Shown here piece by piece: positions 25,108 through 32,614 of a DNA stretch of 64,000 nucleotides. The DNA comes from UBA6215 sp964484255. Lineage in GTDB: Bacteria > Omnitrophota > Gorgyraeia > Pluralincolimonadales > Pluralincolimonadaceae. Where the stretch lies: positions 32,517 to 96,516 of the forward strand of contig CAZAEH010000002.1 of the NCBI GenBank assembly GCA_964484255.1, written 5' to 3'. The position numbers and the translations under genes were made by a program. A model generated the notes under the pieces. The model was not told the origin of the DNA and did no database searches. It was given only the letters and a program-made list of their open reading frames with translations. Each line of letters starts with the position of its first letter. The first letter of the stretch is position 1.

Positions 25108-25715
25108 CGGCTCTTTTTATCCCCCTTGAGGACCAGGTCGACAGCGTCGGACAGGTCCCGTTTTATAAAATCCGGCTTAGATCCTGTTTCCCGCACCATC
25201 CTGCGTATGTTTCTTTTCCTGGTCTTTCCGGACAGCACTAGGATAGTCCTGCAGCCTATGGCATGGCCGGCTTCGACATCCCGTATATTATCCCNNNNNN
25301 NNNNATTATCCCCTACGAAATATGTCTTGCTGAAATCTATTTTGCCGCGTCTGAGAGCCTTCTTAAAAAGACCGGCCTTAGGTTTCCTGCAGGCACAGTT
25401 GTCTTCCTGCCGATGCGGGCAGTAAAAGGCATCCGCGATCTTACCTCCCGCCTTTTCGATCTGCTTCTTCATCCTGTCCGTCACGTCCTTAAGGTCCTTT
25501 AACGTAAAATACCCCTTTCCGATACCCGCCTGGTTCGATATCACATATATCGTATACCCGTTCCCGGAAAGACGGCGGATGGCGCGTTTTACCCCCGGCA
25601 GGAACCTGAACTCCTTCCACTTTGTGACATACCTGTAATCATTGATGAATTCGGGATCGACATTTATGACACCGTCCCTGTCGAGGAATATTACCTTATC
25701 CTGCTTTTTCACCAT
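25104..25715 (-). CDS. gmhB: D,D-heptose 1,7-bisphosphate phosphatase-like HAD protein, interrupted by an N gap
   Basis: This HAD-IIIA phosphatase of the GmhB/histidinol-phosphatase type removes the C7 phosphate from heptose bisphosphate in ADP-heptose synthesis. It has VIFLDRDGVINVD (nucleophile Asp), YVISNQAGIGKGYF, and the zinc-type run YCPHRQEDNCACRKPKAG. The third motif is broken by ten Ns at 25295-25304. Removing the gap and one copy of the flanking 8-base repeat restores FVGDNIRDVEAG, a normal motif, and gives about 197 residues. Two GT9 heptosyltransferase-like genes a few kb upstream support the heptose role. No other heptose-synthesis gene is in the window. Confidence 0.85.
   Translation of the reverse strand: MVKKQDKVIFLDRDGVINVDPEFINDYRYVTKWKEFRFLPGVKRAIRRLSGNGYTIYVISNQAGIGKGYFTLKDLKDVTDRMKKQIEKAGGKIADAFYCPHRQEDNCACRKPKAGLFKKALRRGKIDFSKTYFVGDNXXXXDNIRDVEAGHAIGCRTILVLSGKTRKRNIRRMVRETGSKPDFIKRDLSDAVDLVLKGDKKSR
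25295..25304. other. Run of ten Ns (assembly gap)
   Basis: Ten undetermined bases interrupt gmhB. The bases on both sides share the same 8-mer, ATTATCCC, ending at 25294 and starting again at 25305. That indicates two contig ends that overlap and were joined with a fixed-size gap, so no sequence is likely to be missing here. Confidence 0.9.
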
Positions 25716-26466
25716 AAGTGAGCTCCCAATATTTTGCCCATTTCATGAAATGCACATATGCGAACATAACGCAGAATATAAAACCTATCCTGCCCTCCCT
25801 GAAACCCTGTTTCTTTATATAGAGCTTCCAGAACAATTTCAGCGGCTTGACCTTAAGGTTATATAATACCACTTTCAGCGGCAGGACGCCTTTTTCATTG
25901 AGCATGTCCCTTGCCTCGTAGCCCGTATACCTGTTCTGCCTTTCCAGGAATTGCTCCATGGACTTGAACGGCCTGTGCTCTATCTCCGCTTCGATGACCC
26001 CCTGAGGCCCGGTAAGCTTGAGCCTTTCGTGTATAAGACCTTCATACCTTCCGCAGCCTTTCTTAAAGAAATGCGCCGAATAATGGTACCACCCGCCGTA
26101 CCTCATCGCGTGGCCCAGGAAATAGTTCTTCCTCCTGAACTTATACCCGACAGCGCCTGAACCGGAAACCATCGCCTCTTTAAGCGCAGAGGCAAGCTGA
26201 GGGGTCACGACCTCGTCGGCATCAAGCTGCAGTATCCAATCGCCGGAAGAATTGTCGATACCCTTGTTCCTCTCGAGGGCAAATCCCCTGAATTCGCTGG
26301 GGATTACCTTATCGGTATATTTCTTGCATATCTCGGGGGTATTATCGGTCGAGAACCCGTCTATCACGACGATCTCGTCGGCCCATTTTACGCTCTCGAG
26401 ACAGGCACCCACACAATCTTGGGCGTTCTTAGTCAGTATGACGACGCTAAGTCTTTGTCCCTGCAT
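25696..26466 (-). CDS. Family 2 glycosyltransferase (WaaE/KdtX-like)
   Basis: This GT-A glycosyltransferase has about 256 residues. It begins RLSVVILTKNAQDCVGACLESV, has the nucleotide-binding region VVIDGFSTDNT, the DxD motif LQLDADEVV, and a GWYHYSAHFFKKG-GRYEG segment typical of the WaaE/KdtX subgroup that adds sugars to LPS core. The C-terminal 60 residues are hydrophobic and aromatic and probably associate with the membrane. Two in-frame ATGs (26487 and 26466) are possible. The later one gives the usual family start and a smaller overlap with the next gene. It is one of two adjacent copies of this subgroup. Confidence 0.85.
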   Translation of the reverse strand: MQGQRLSVVILTKNAQDCVGACLESVKWADEIVVIDGFSTDNTPEICKKYTDKVIPSEFRGFALERNKGIDNSSGDWILQLDADEVVTPQLASALKEAMVSGSGAVGYKFRRKNYFLGHAMRYGGWYHYSAHFFKKGCGRYEGLIHERLKLTGPQGVIEAEIEHRPFKSMEQFLERQNRYTGYEARDMLNEKGVLPLKVVLYNLKVKPLKLFWKLYIKKQGFREGRIGFIFCVMFAYVHFMKWAKYWELTYGEKAG

Positions 26467-27223
26467 CGGATTCCCGGTATTTCGCATAGCTGAGCACCTG
26501 GTACATCCCGCTGTTTACGGCTACCATAAGGCCTATCACCCCGTCCTTATAACCTTTCTTTGCCACATAGCCCCTATAGAACCTGTCAACGGCCCGGCGC
26601 AGCGCCCTGGCCAGGGACATCTTCCTACCGTCTATAGACCACTTCAGGGCTTCTTTAGTGGTCTGACCGTTAAGAGAGGCGATCAATTCCGCGAAATCAT
26701 CATAAGAATAGTGTACTATATCCCCTTTAAGTCTCCCGCACCTTCCTTCATATATCACGCGCGGGTGGACGCCGGTTTCCTCATATTTGAACCTGTCCCT
26801 GCGGAAGAAGCGGTCCTTATACGCAGGGTACCAACCTCCCCATTTGACCCAATACTTGCCTATGTAGTTACGCAGGGGCACGGCAAAAACAACGTATTCG
26901 GACAGCTTGCCCTGCCTGTCGTCATTGACCACCCCTTTTATCTCGTCCCTTAACTCATCGCTGACGACCTCATCCGCGTCAAGACTCAGCACCCATTCGT
27001 TCTTGGCAAGCGAATAGGCGTAATTCCTGTGCGCGCCCTCTACCTCCATCTTCCTGCTATATATCCTTCCGGTATAACGCTGTGCTATACCTACGGTACC
27101 GTCGACGCTCATATCATCGACTATTACGATATCATCGGACCACAGGACGCTCTCCAGACACTGCGCGAGCCTCTTCTCCTCGTTCCTGACGATCACAACC
27201 ACCGATACGGGTATTTTATCCAA
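26447..27223 (-). CDS. Family 2 glycosyltransferase (WaaE/KdtX-like), paralogue
   Basis: This 258-residue GT-A enzyme resembles its downstream neighbour: VSVVVIVRNEEKRLAQCLES, VIVDDMSVDGT, the DxD motif LSLDADEVVSDEL, and WGGWYPAYKDRFFRRD followed by a basic amphipathic C-terminal part. It starts at a TTG (27223), since no in-frame ATG exists after the preceding stop; AAAGGGG lies seven bases upstream. The two copies suggest successive additions of related core sugars. Acceptor and donor are unknown. Confidence 0.85.
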   Translation of the reverse strand: MDKIPVSVVVIVRNEEKRLAQCLESVLWSDDIVIVDDMSVDGTVGIAQRYTGRIYSRKMEVEGAHRNYAYSLAKNEWVLSLDADEVVSDELRDEIKGVVNDDRQGKLSEYVVFAVPLRNYIGKYWVKWGGWYPAYKDRFFRRDRFKYEETGVHPRVIYEGRCGRLKGDIVHYSYDDFAELIASLNGQTTKEALKWSIDGRKMSLARALRRAVDRFYRGYVAKKGYKDGVIGLMVAVNSGMYQVLSYAKYRESDAGTKT

Positions 27224-27224
27224 T

Positions 27225-28256
27225 TCATATCCCCTTTATCACCGAACCCCTGAGAAACCCGTAAGCCGAAAGCGCCGTCCTCAATACAGAGTTTGGCACA
27301 TACACTTTATCGAACCGTTTTTTCTTTTTAATGATATTCCAAAAAGACCTTAATTTAAAGAAATTTTTGGCCCGTTTCTGCTCCATAAGGTCCAGATGGG
27401 AAGGTAATGCCGGGATAGCGGCGCCATCCTCCATAAAAAGCCACACGCGGTTATGTTCACCTAACTCCCTGTATATGCTCTCGCGTATTCTCCCGGATGC
27501 GGAGGCATCCCCTGCGGTTAGCACATAAGCTATCCTGAGAACGCGCCCCCATCTCTTCTCGAATATCCGCGCGCTCCTTTCAAAGGTATCCTTCTTGCTC
27601 CTCAGGAACCCTCCTGATCTGCCCTCCTCGTGGAACACATAGCAACCTCTTGCCAGGACGCATTTATAACCGGAGGACTGCGCCCTCCTGCTGTAGTCAG
27701 TGTCCTCGAAATACGCGTACCCGAACTCGTCGTCCAGGTAACCTATCTTATCGATCACTTCCCTCTTTATCAGCATGCAAAACCCTACGCATGCGTTCAT
27801 CTCGGTCCACCGTCCGGACTCACACGCCAGTCCGGAGGCGAATTTTTTAAGGCTCAATTCTTTTGGCGGTCTCAGGCCGAAATTGTTCGACGAGGGGTTG
27901 ACCAACCCGATGGAAAAATCGCTTTCCGCCACCTTTATCATCTCGGTAAGCCAAGTGTCCGTCACAATAAGGTCGTTGTTCATTATACAGGCGAACGGCG
28001 CTCTTGAGGCCAGGAGTCCTTTATTCATGCCGCGCGCGAAACCCTCGTTTACCGTGTTGAACATTACCTCTACATCAACCGTTTGGTTTCCTTTCAGCGA
28101 ACAAAGATATTCCCTGATGCCGTGCTCCGAAGAGGCATTATCTACAATGATAAGGCGGCAGCGTTCCCGAGTGCAGCTGAGCACGGACCCGATGCACCTC
28201 TTGAGGATATCCAGGTTATTCCAACTCAAGAGTATAAGGTCGCACTTCACTTCCAT
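27225..28256 (-). CDS. Family 2 glycosyltransferase (rhamnosyltransferase-like)
   Basis: This 343-residue GT2 enzyme has the pattern of rhamnosyltransferase-type proteins: DLILLSWNNLDILKRCI, LIIVDNASSE, the metal-binding variant IMNNDLIVTDTW, and FCMLIKREVIDKIGYLDDEFG. A C-terminal extension of about 100 residues (from residue 240) has no recognised domain. The ATG at 28256 is chosen because GGAGG lies seven bases before it; the TTG at 28262 is too close to that site. It overlaps the CgeB-like gene by 10 bases. Confidence 0.83.
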   Translation of the reverse strand: MEVKCDLILLSWNNLDILKRCIGSVLSCTRERCRLIIVDNASSEHGIREYLCSLKGNQTVDVEVMFNTVNEGFARGMNKGLLASRAPFACIMNNDLIVTDTWLTEMIKVAESDFSIGLVNPSSNNFGLRPPKELSLKKFASGLACESGRWTEMNACVGFCMLIKREVIDKIGYLDDEFGYAYFEDTDYSRRAQSSGYKCVLARGCYVFHEEGRSGGFLRSKKDTFERSARIFEKRWGRVLRIAYVLTAGDASASGRIRESIYRELGEHNRVWLFMEDGAAIPALPSHLDLMEQKRAKNFFKLRSFWNIIKKKKRFDKVYVPNSVLRTALSAYGFLRGSVIKGI

Positions 28257-29080
28257 CCGCAACCCTCCAGAATAGTTCTTAGCCTGTCCGCATACGTATA
28301 TCTGGATACAGCCAGACGCTTGCCCGCCCCGGCTATCCTTTCCCTGGCCCTGTCATCGGAAAGAAAACAGTCTATCTTGGTAAATAGATCACCCTCGTCG
28401 TCATAGACGACCACATTCTCGTTCTCGGAAAAAAGATCCTCGAAACCGTTTCTCCTGATCCTGTTGGTCACAAGGAGTGCGCCGCATGACATAACTTCGA
28501 ACATCCTCATGTTTATATCGTTATTTATCGAATAATTGAACCCTATTTTGGCGCTGCTGTATATATTCGACATAAGCCTAGACTCGGCCCTGCCTATGAA
28601 ACTTTTCGTATATCTCCGGGACAACGCCTTGAGCAATTCCCCTCGCGGGTTTTTTTTCCCTTCCGTCCCCACAAAAGCCATGTCCAGGCGCCTTTCTATA
28701 CCGAGATCCCTGTGCACTCCAGGGTCACATGCTATAGGTACCCAGCAAGCCTTCTTGCCGGTGTCACGGCTTATCTTCTCTGCGCCTGACTTCTGGGCGC
28801 AGAACAGGTAGTCATAGTGGGCGGCCTGGGCGCGGATCTTGCGGTAAGGTTTTTCGAGGTGGGTATCTATGGCGTAGAACGCGCAAGGTTTGAGATGGTC
28901 CGGTATGTCATATTTGTAATCTCCGTGGTCTATGCGCAGGTAAAGGTCATAACCTGCTGGTATTGCCGGGTCATTCGTCCAAAAATGGCCGTAATCCAGT
29001 TTAAGGGCACCGGCAGCGTTCTCAAAATAACAGCCTATTGTATCTTCCCTGTCTTTATTGAATATCAGCGCCAGCTTCAT
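28247..29080 (-). CDS. CgeB-like glycosyltransferase
   Basis: This 277-residue protein looks like the CgeB / Glyco_trans_1_2 group: YDLYLRIDHGDYKYDIP, FYAIDTHLEKPY, DYLFCAQKSGAEK, AFVGTEGKKNPRGELL, and the C-terminal IGFNYSINNDINMRMFEVMSCGALLVTN, where the family binds nucleotide sugar. It is on the short side, since the family is often 300-400 residues. It overlaps both neighbours (ATGA with the GT9 gene upstream). Group members decorate spore or surface glycans; the donor is unknown. Confidence 0.78.
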   Translation of the reverse strand: MKLALIFNKDREDTIGCYFENAAGALKLDYGHFWTNDPAIPAGYDLYLRIDHGDYKYDIPDHLKPCAFYAIDTHLEKPYRKIRAQAAHYDYLFCAQKSGAEKISRDTGKKACWVPIACDPGVHRDLGIERRLDMAFVGTEGKKNPRGELLKALSRRYTKSFIGRAESRLMSNIYSSAKIGFNYSINNDINMRMFEVMSCGALLVTNRIRRNGFEDLFSENENVVVYDDEGDLFTKIDCFLSDDRARERIAGAGKRLAVSRYTYADRLRTILEGCGWK

Positions 29081-30159
29081 TTCAATGAAATGACCTCCGA
29101 TGCCTCTCTAAAGACCCTGTCCGGCTCTATCCTGCTCAGGCATATCCTGTCCGGGCAATCTTTCATCCTGAAATTCACGTAACACGGACGGCACGAGACC
29201 TCCTCCCTGACGGTCCTGTGAGCGGGGCCGCCGGGGTACTGTCCGTAGACCTTTTCGTCGACCGGACCGAATATACCCACCGTTCCTGCCCCTGCCGCTG
29301 CCGCGAGATGCAATAGGCCGCCATCATTGGCTATGACCAGCCTGCATCTGCTCAAAAGCGCCGCCGCTTGCATAAGCGATGTCTTCCCGCAAACATTTAT
29401 GGGGCTATTCCGCATAACTGATGCCATAGTCTCGCAGGCCTTGGCCTCAGTCGGGCTGCCGAATAGCATTATGCGGGCACCGAACGAGTCGGCTATCCTG
29501 TCGGCTACTTCGGCGAAACCATCGATGCGCCAGTGCTTGACACGCGCATCCTTGCCCCAGCTGGCGCCGCCTGCCGGTGCCAGGCCGACAAGTATCCGGT
29601 CCTCGGGGATATTATTAAGCATAAGGAAATCCCGTGCCCATTTCATATCCGCATCCGGTATGTAAAGACGGACGTCCTTTCCTGAAGGCTCTATGCCGGC
29701 TAATTCGAGCAATTTAAGGTAATGTTCTATTATATGCTTTCCGGAATAACCTTCTATATCTATTTTCTTAGTCAGGTATATACCCCTATTCCTGTAGTTG
29801 AAGCCTATCCTGGTCTTTATCCCGGCTAAAATACACATGAAACCGTATTCCCTGTTGAGGGAAAGATCTATGGCCGTCCCAAAGTTCTCGCGCCTTATTC
29901 CAGATATAAACGACAGCATTTCCGAGATAAATTTCAGTTTAGACGCCTTCCAAAGCTGCCTGAGCTCGTCCTTTTCATACACAAATACCCGGCTGACATT
30001 CGGGTTCGCCCTTAACAGCGGCTCTGTCCTCCGGTTGCAGAGATAGCCTATCTTCCTGTCCCGGCCGCCTTCCTTTATTGACTCTATAACAGGAGTAGTG
30101 AACAGGACATCGCCTATCCCAAAAGGATTGATTATAAGGAACCCTCCGCTGCCGCTCAT
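29077..30159 (-). CDS. Family 9 glycosyltransferase (heptosyltransferase-like) 1
   Basis: This 360-residue GT-B protein resembles LPS heptosyltransferases. It begins GFLIINPFGIGDVLFTTPVI, has VGLAPAGGASWGKD in the central phosphate-binding region, and IANDGGLLHLAAAAGAGTVGIFGP in the donor domain. The C-terminus carries a cysteine set (SCRPCYVNF then CPDRICLSRI) seen in many GT9 proteins. GmhB downstream and a second GT9 upstream support ADP-heptose transfer to a lipid A core. Family membership is clear; substrate is inferred. Confidence 0.88.
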   Translation of the reverse strand: MSGSGGFLIINPFGIGDVLFTTPVIESIKEGGRDRKIGYLCNRRTEPLLRANPNVSRVFVYEKDELRQLWKASKLKFISEMLSFISGIRRENFGTAIDLSLNREYGFMCILAGIKTRIGFNYRNRGIYLTKKIDIEGYSGKHIIEHYLKLLELAGIEPSGKDVRLYIPDADMKWARDFLMLNNIPEDRILVGLAPAGGASWGKDARVKHWRIDGFAEVADRIADSFGARIMLFGSPTEAKACETMASVMRNSPINVCGKTSLMQAAALLSRCRLVIANDGGLLHLAAAAGAGTVGIFGPVDEKVYGQYPGGPAHRTVREEVSCRPCYVNFRMKDCPDRICLSRIEPDRVFREASEVISLK

Positions 30160-31139
30160 AATGATATCCTTGCCTTTACGGCTTCAAAGACTTCCCCAAC
30201 GGATATATCGACTACCGCCGGCTTCCCTACAACCGTATGTCCGGCTCCGTATGGTCCCCACCTGCGCGACGAGCCTCCGGGCCTCGATTCGCCGAACAGC
30301 GCAACTACCGGCGTCCCGACGGCTGCGCTGACATGCACAGGACCGGAATCGCACGAGACCAGCAGGGCCGCTTTCTTTAAAAGCGCGGCAAATTCTTTCA
30401 ATTTCAGTTTACCTGTAAGGTCACAAAAAGAAATCCCGGCCTTATCTTTGACCTCCTGCGATATCCGCTCCTCATCCTTTCCGCCTACCAAAACCACCTT
30501 TACTCCCAGCCTGGCTTCGGCCATATTACAGAATGCGGCAAAACGGTCAGCAGGCCAGACCTTCTCAGGGTTGCTGGTAGCCGCATGCACGGCTATGAAC
30601 TTTTCCCCGGAAAGCAGCCCGGCGCCACGCGCGATCGCTTCGGCCGTTTCCTCATTAGCCGGCAAGACAACAAAAGAAAGGTTTTGGCCCGATGGGTTTA
30701 CACCAACCGACTTTATAAGGTCCAGGTTGTAGTCAACCTCATGTTTTTCGCAAAGGTATTTCCTGTCGGCTATACGCCTGTTAAGCAGGAATCCCAGCTT
30801 CCTGTCATATCCCACCCTGACAGGAATGCCGGCCAGGAATACGGATAAGTTCATAAATTTGGATGGATTGAATATCACGGCCATGTCGAAGTCTTGTTTT
30901 CTCAGGCTGAGAATGAACTTAAAGGTCCCCCTTATGGATGAAAATTCAGAAACGGGATCGACGGCCAAGACCGTATCTACTGAGCGCATCCCCTCGACTG
31001 CCTCAAATGAAGAAGCCGAGACCATAAGCGATATCTCCGCTTCCGGGAACGCCGAGCGGACAGAGTTTATGGCTGGCGTCGTCAAGATCAACTCGCCGAT
31101 CCTGTCTGTCCTTATGAGCAAAATTTTTTTAGGGTTCAA
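30156..31139 (-). CDS. Family 9 glycosyltransferase (heptosyltransferase-like) 2
   Basis: This second GT9 protein has 327 residues: KKILLIRTDRIGELILTTPA at the start, FIAVHAATSNPEKVWPADRF, VVLVGGKDEE, and the donor loop VSCDSGPVHVSAAVGTPVVALFGES. It uses a TTG start at 31139, overlapping the ligase stop as TTGA. A stop codon lies just upstream in frame, so no ATG alternative exists. No strong ribosome-binding site is visible, so translation probably depends on coupling. It lacks the C-terminal cysteine cluster of its neighbour. Confidence 0.87.
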   Translation of the reverse strand: MNPKKILLIRTDRIGELILTTPAINSVRSAFPEAEISLMVSASSFEAVEGMRSVDTVLAVDPVSEFSSIRGTFKFILSLRKQDFDMAVIFNPSKFMNLSVFLAGIPVRVGYDRKLGFLLNRRIADRKYLCEKHEVDYNLDLIKSVGVNPSGQNLSFVVLPANEETAEAIARGAGLLSGEKFIAVHAATSNPEKVWPADRFAAFCNMAEARLGVKVVLVGGKDEERISQEVKDKAGISFCDLTGKLKLKEFAALLKKAALLVSCDSGPVHVSAAVGTPVVALFGESRPGGSSRRWGPYGAGHTVVGKPAVVDISVGEVFEAVKARISL

Positions 31140-32614
31140 TTGTCAGGCAGCTTATCTTGTATTTTAGTCACCGACAATCCCGCGACCGACCAAAAGAGAA
31201 CGGCCAAAGGAAGGGAATAAAGGTTAGTGTCAAAAAGGCTGTTTACGAGGGTTGCTGCCACTCCCGCCAGGAAACCTATGGAGACAGCTTTCACAAAAAC
31301 ATCCTTCTGGCTGAAGTATCTCCTTAGGGCCGTCAGGAAAATGCCTGCGGCGATCCACAAAGACACGGCCACGCCCGCTATTCCGGTCTCGGCAGCTGTT
31401 TGTAAAAGGCAATTATGGGCATATACTATCTCTGAATATCCGGCAGGACGGTATCTCTCGAATTCGTTCATGAAAGTACCCAGGCCGAGGCCGAACAAAG
31501 GCTTGTCTTTGAACATTCGCCATCCGGTATCCCAGATTATCAGCCTGTCCTGGCTCGACTGGTCCTTGCCTATCTCCGCAAAAGATTTAAGCTGGTCCCT
31601 CACCGTCGGGGGGCCGAAGAGGACCGTTAAAGCAACAGCCAGGGATAATATCCCCATGATAGAGAAGAATTTTTTCCTGCCCGCCAGAACGCACATAAAA
31701 AGGAACGCCATAAGGAACCCCAGCCAAGCCGCCCTGGCCTGGGTCAAAAGAAGGGAAACAAAGACGATAAGCGATACCGCCGACAACAGCAATTTCTTCC
31801 TGCGGTCGACAGCATTGAAAAGCACCAGCGAGAGAGGTACCGGCAATACGGTTGCAAAAAAAGTGCCCGCGCTGTTAGAGAACTTGAAGGTAGCGGTCAC
31901 CTTTATGTTCTCGAATAAAGGGAAATGCCTGAATATATCGTGACCGGAAAAATACTGGTATATCCCGTCCAGGCCTACGACAAAGACCTGGGAAATGAAT
32001 GCAAGGGCAGCCTTGGCCACTCTCTCGCGAGTGTTGATAACATCTATTATAACTAAAAACAGCAGAAAATATTCCATCGTCTTGAATATCAGGGTCCCCC
32101 CGCTTATGGTTATATTGGAAGTCGTAAAACCGGAGGTAATAACGTTTACCGCCAAAAAAGCCAGGGAAGCCAATTTCAAGTTAGTGTCCAATTGCCTGGA
32201 ATGTATCATCGAAAATATGGTAAGGCAGAACAGCGAAAGGAGCAAGGCGCTCGCAAAAACTATCGGTATGAACACATGCGGCACAAAAAGATTATAACCA
32301 TGCTCAACATGCTTGGCCACCACGCCCATGGTCATGACTATGGAGGCGTAAACCATCACCATTGTAGCTAACCCTGAGACCAGGAAAACCGCGTAAGACT
32401 TGATCCCTGTAGAGGAAGGCTTGTACTCCGATATCCTTACCGCCGCCAAGTCCCTGAACTCTATGAATTTCTTTACGAACCAAAGTAATATGGCGAGGGT
32501 GGCAAATACCTCCAGGACACTCTTTGAGGAAGATATGAAGAAGAAAAGCGTATAAAGAAGGTATTCAATGAACTTGTCGCAGCCCGAGCAGATCCTGTTA
32601 CCGCGTGCGTTCAC
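31136..32614 (-). CDS. O-antigen ligase/polymerase-like membrane protein (Wzy_C)
   Basis: This 492-residue polytopic membrane protein has about 11-12 hydrophobic segments. The Wzy_C region spans roughly residues 280-440: TQARAAWLGF, a large periplasmic loop with DRLIIWDTGWRMFKDKPLFGLGLGTFM, and YAHNCLLQTAAETGIAG. These residues are typical of WaaL ligases and related polymerases. A ligase would attach polyprenyl-linked glycan to the lipid A core. Its position between heptosyltransferases and the WecA fusion supports that over a polymerase role. The GTG start (32614) overlaps the WecA fusion stop as GTGA. Confidence 0.85.
   Translation of the reverse strand: MNARGNRICSGCDKFIEYLLYTLFFFISSSKSVLEVFATLAILLWFVKKFIEFRDLAAVRISEYKPSSTGIKSYAVFLVSGLATMVMVYASIVMTMGVVAKHVEHGYNLFVPHVFIPIVFASALLLSLFCLTIFSMIHSRQLDTNLKLASLAFLAVNVITSGFTTSNITISGGTLIFKTMEYFLLFLVIIDVINTRERVAKAALAFISQVFVVGLDGIYQYFSGHDIFRHFPLFENIKVTATFKFSNSAGTFFATVLPVPLSLVLFNAVDRRKKLLLSAVSLIVFVSLLLTQARAAWLGFLMAFLFMCVLAGRKKFFSIMGILSLAVALTVLFGPPTVRDQLKSFAEIGKDQSSQDRLIIWDTGWRMFKDKPLFGLGLGTFMNEFERYRPAGYSEIVYAHNCLLQTAAETGIAGVAVSLWIAAGIFLTALRRYFSQKDVFVKAVSIGFLAGVAATLVNSLFDTNLYSLPLAVLFWSVAGLSVTKIQDKLPDN

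Noticed and set aside
25295..25304. Gap considered as the site of a missing insertion or mobile element
   Set aside because: The flanks share an exact 8-mer and the protein motif becomes normal when they are merged, which points to a joining artefact.
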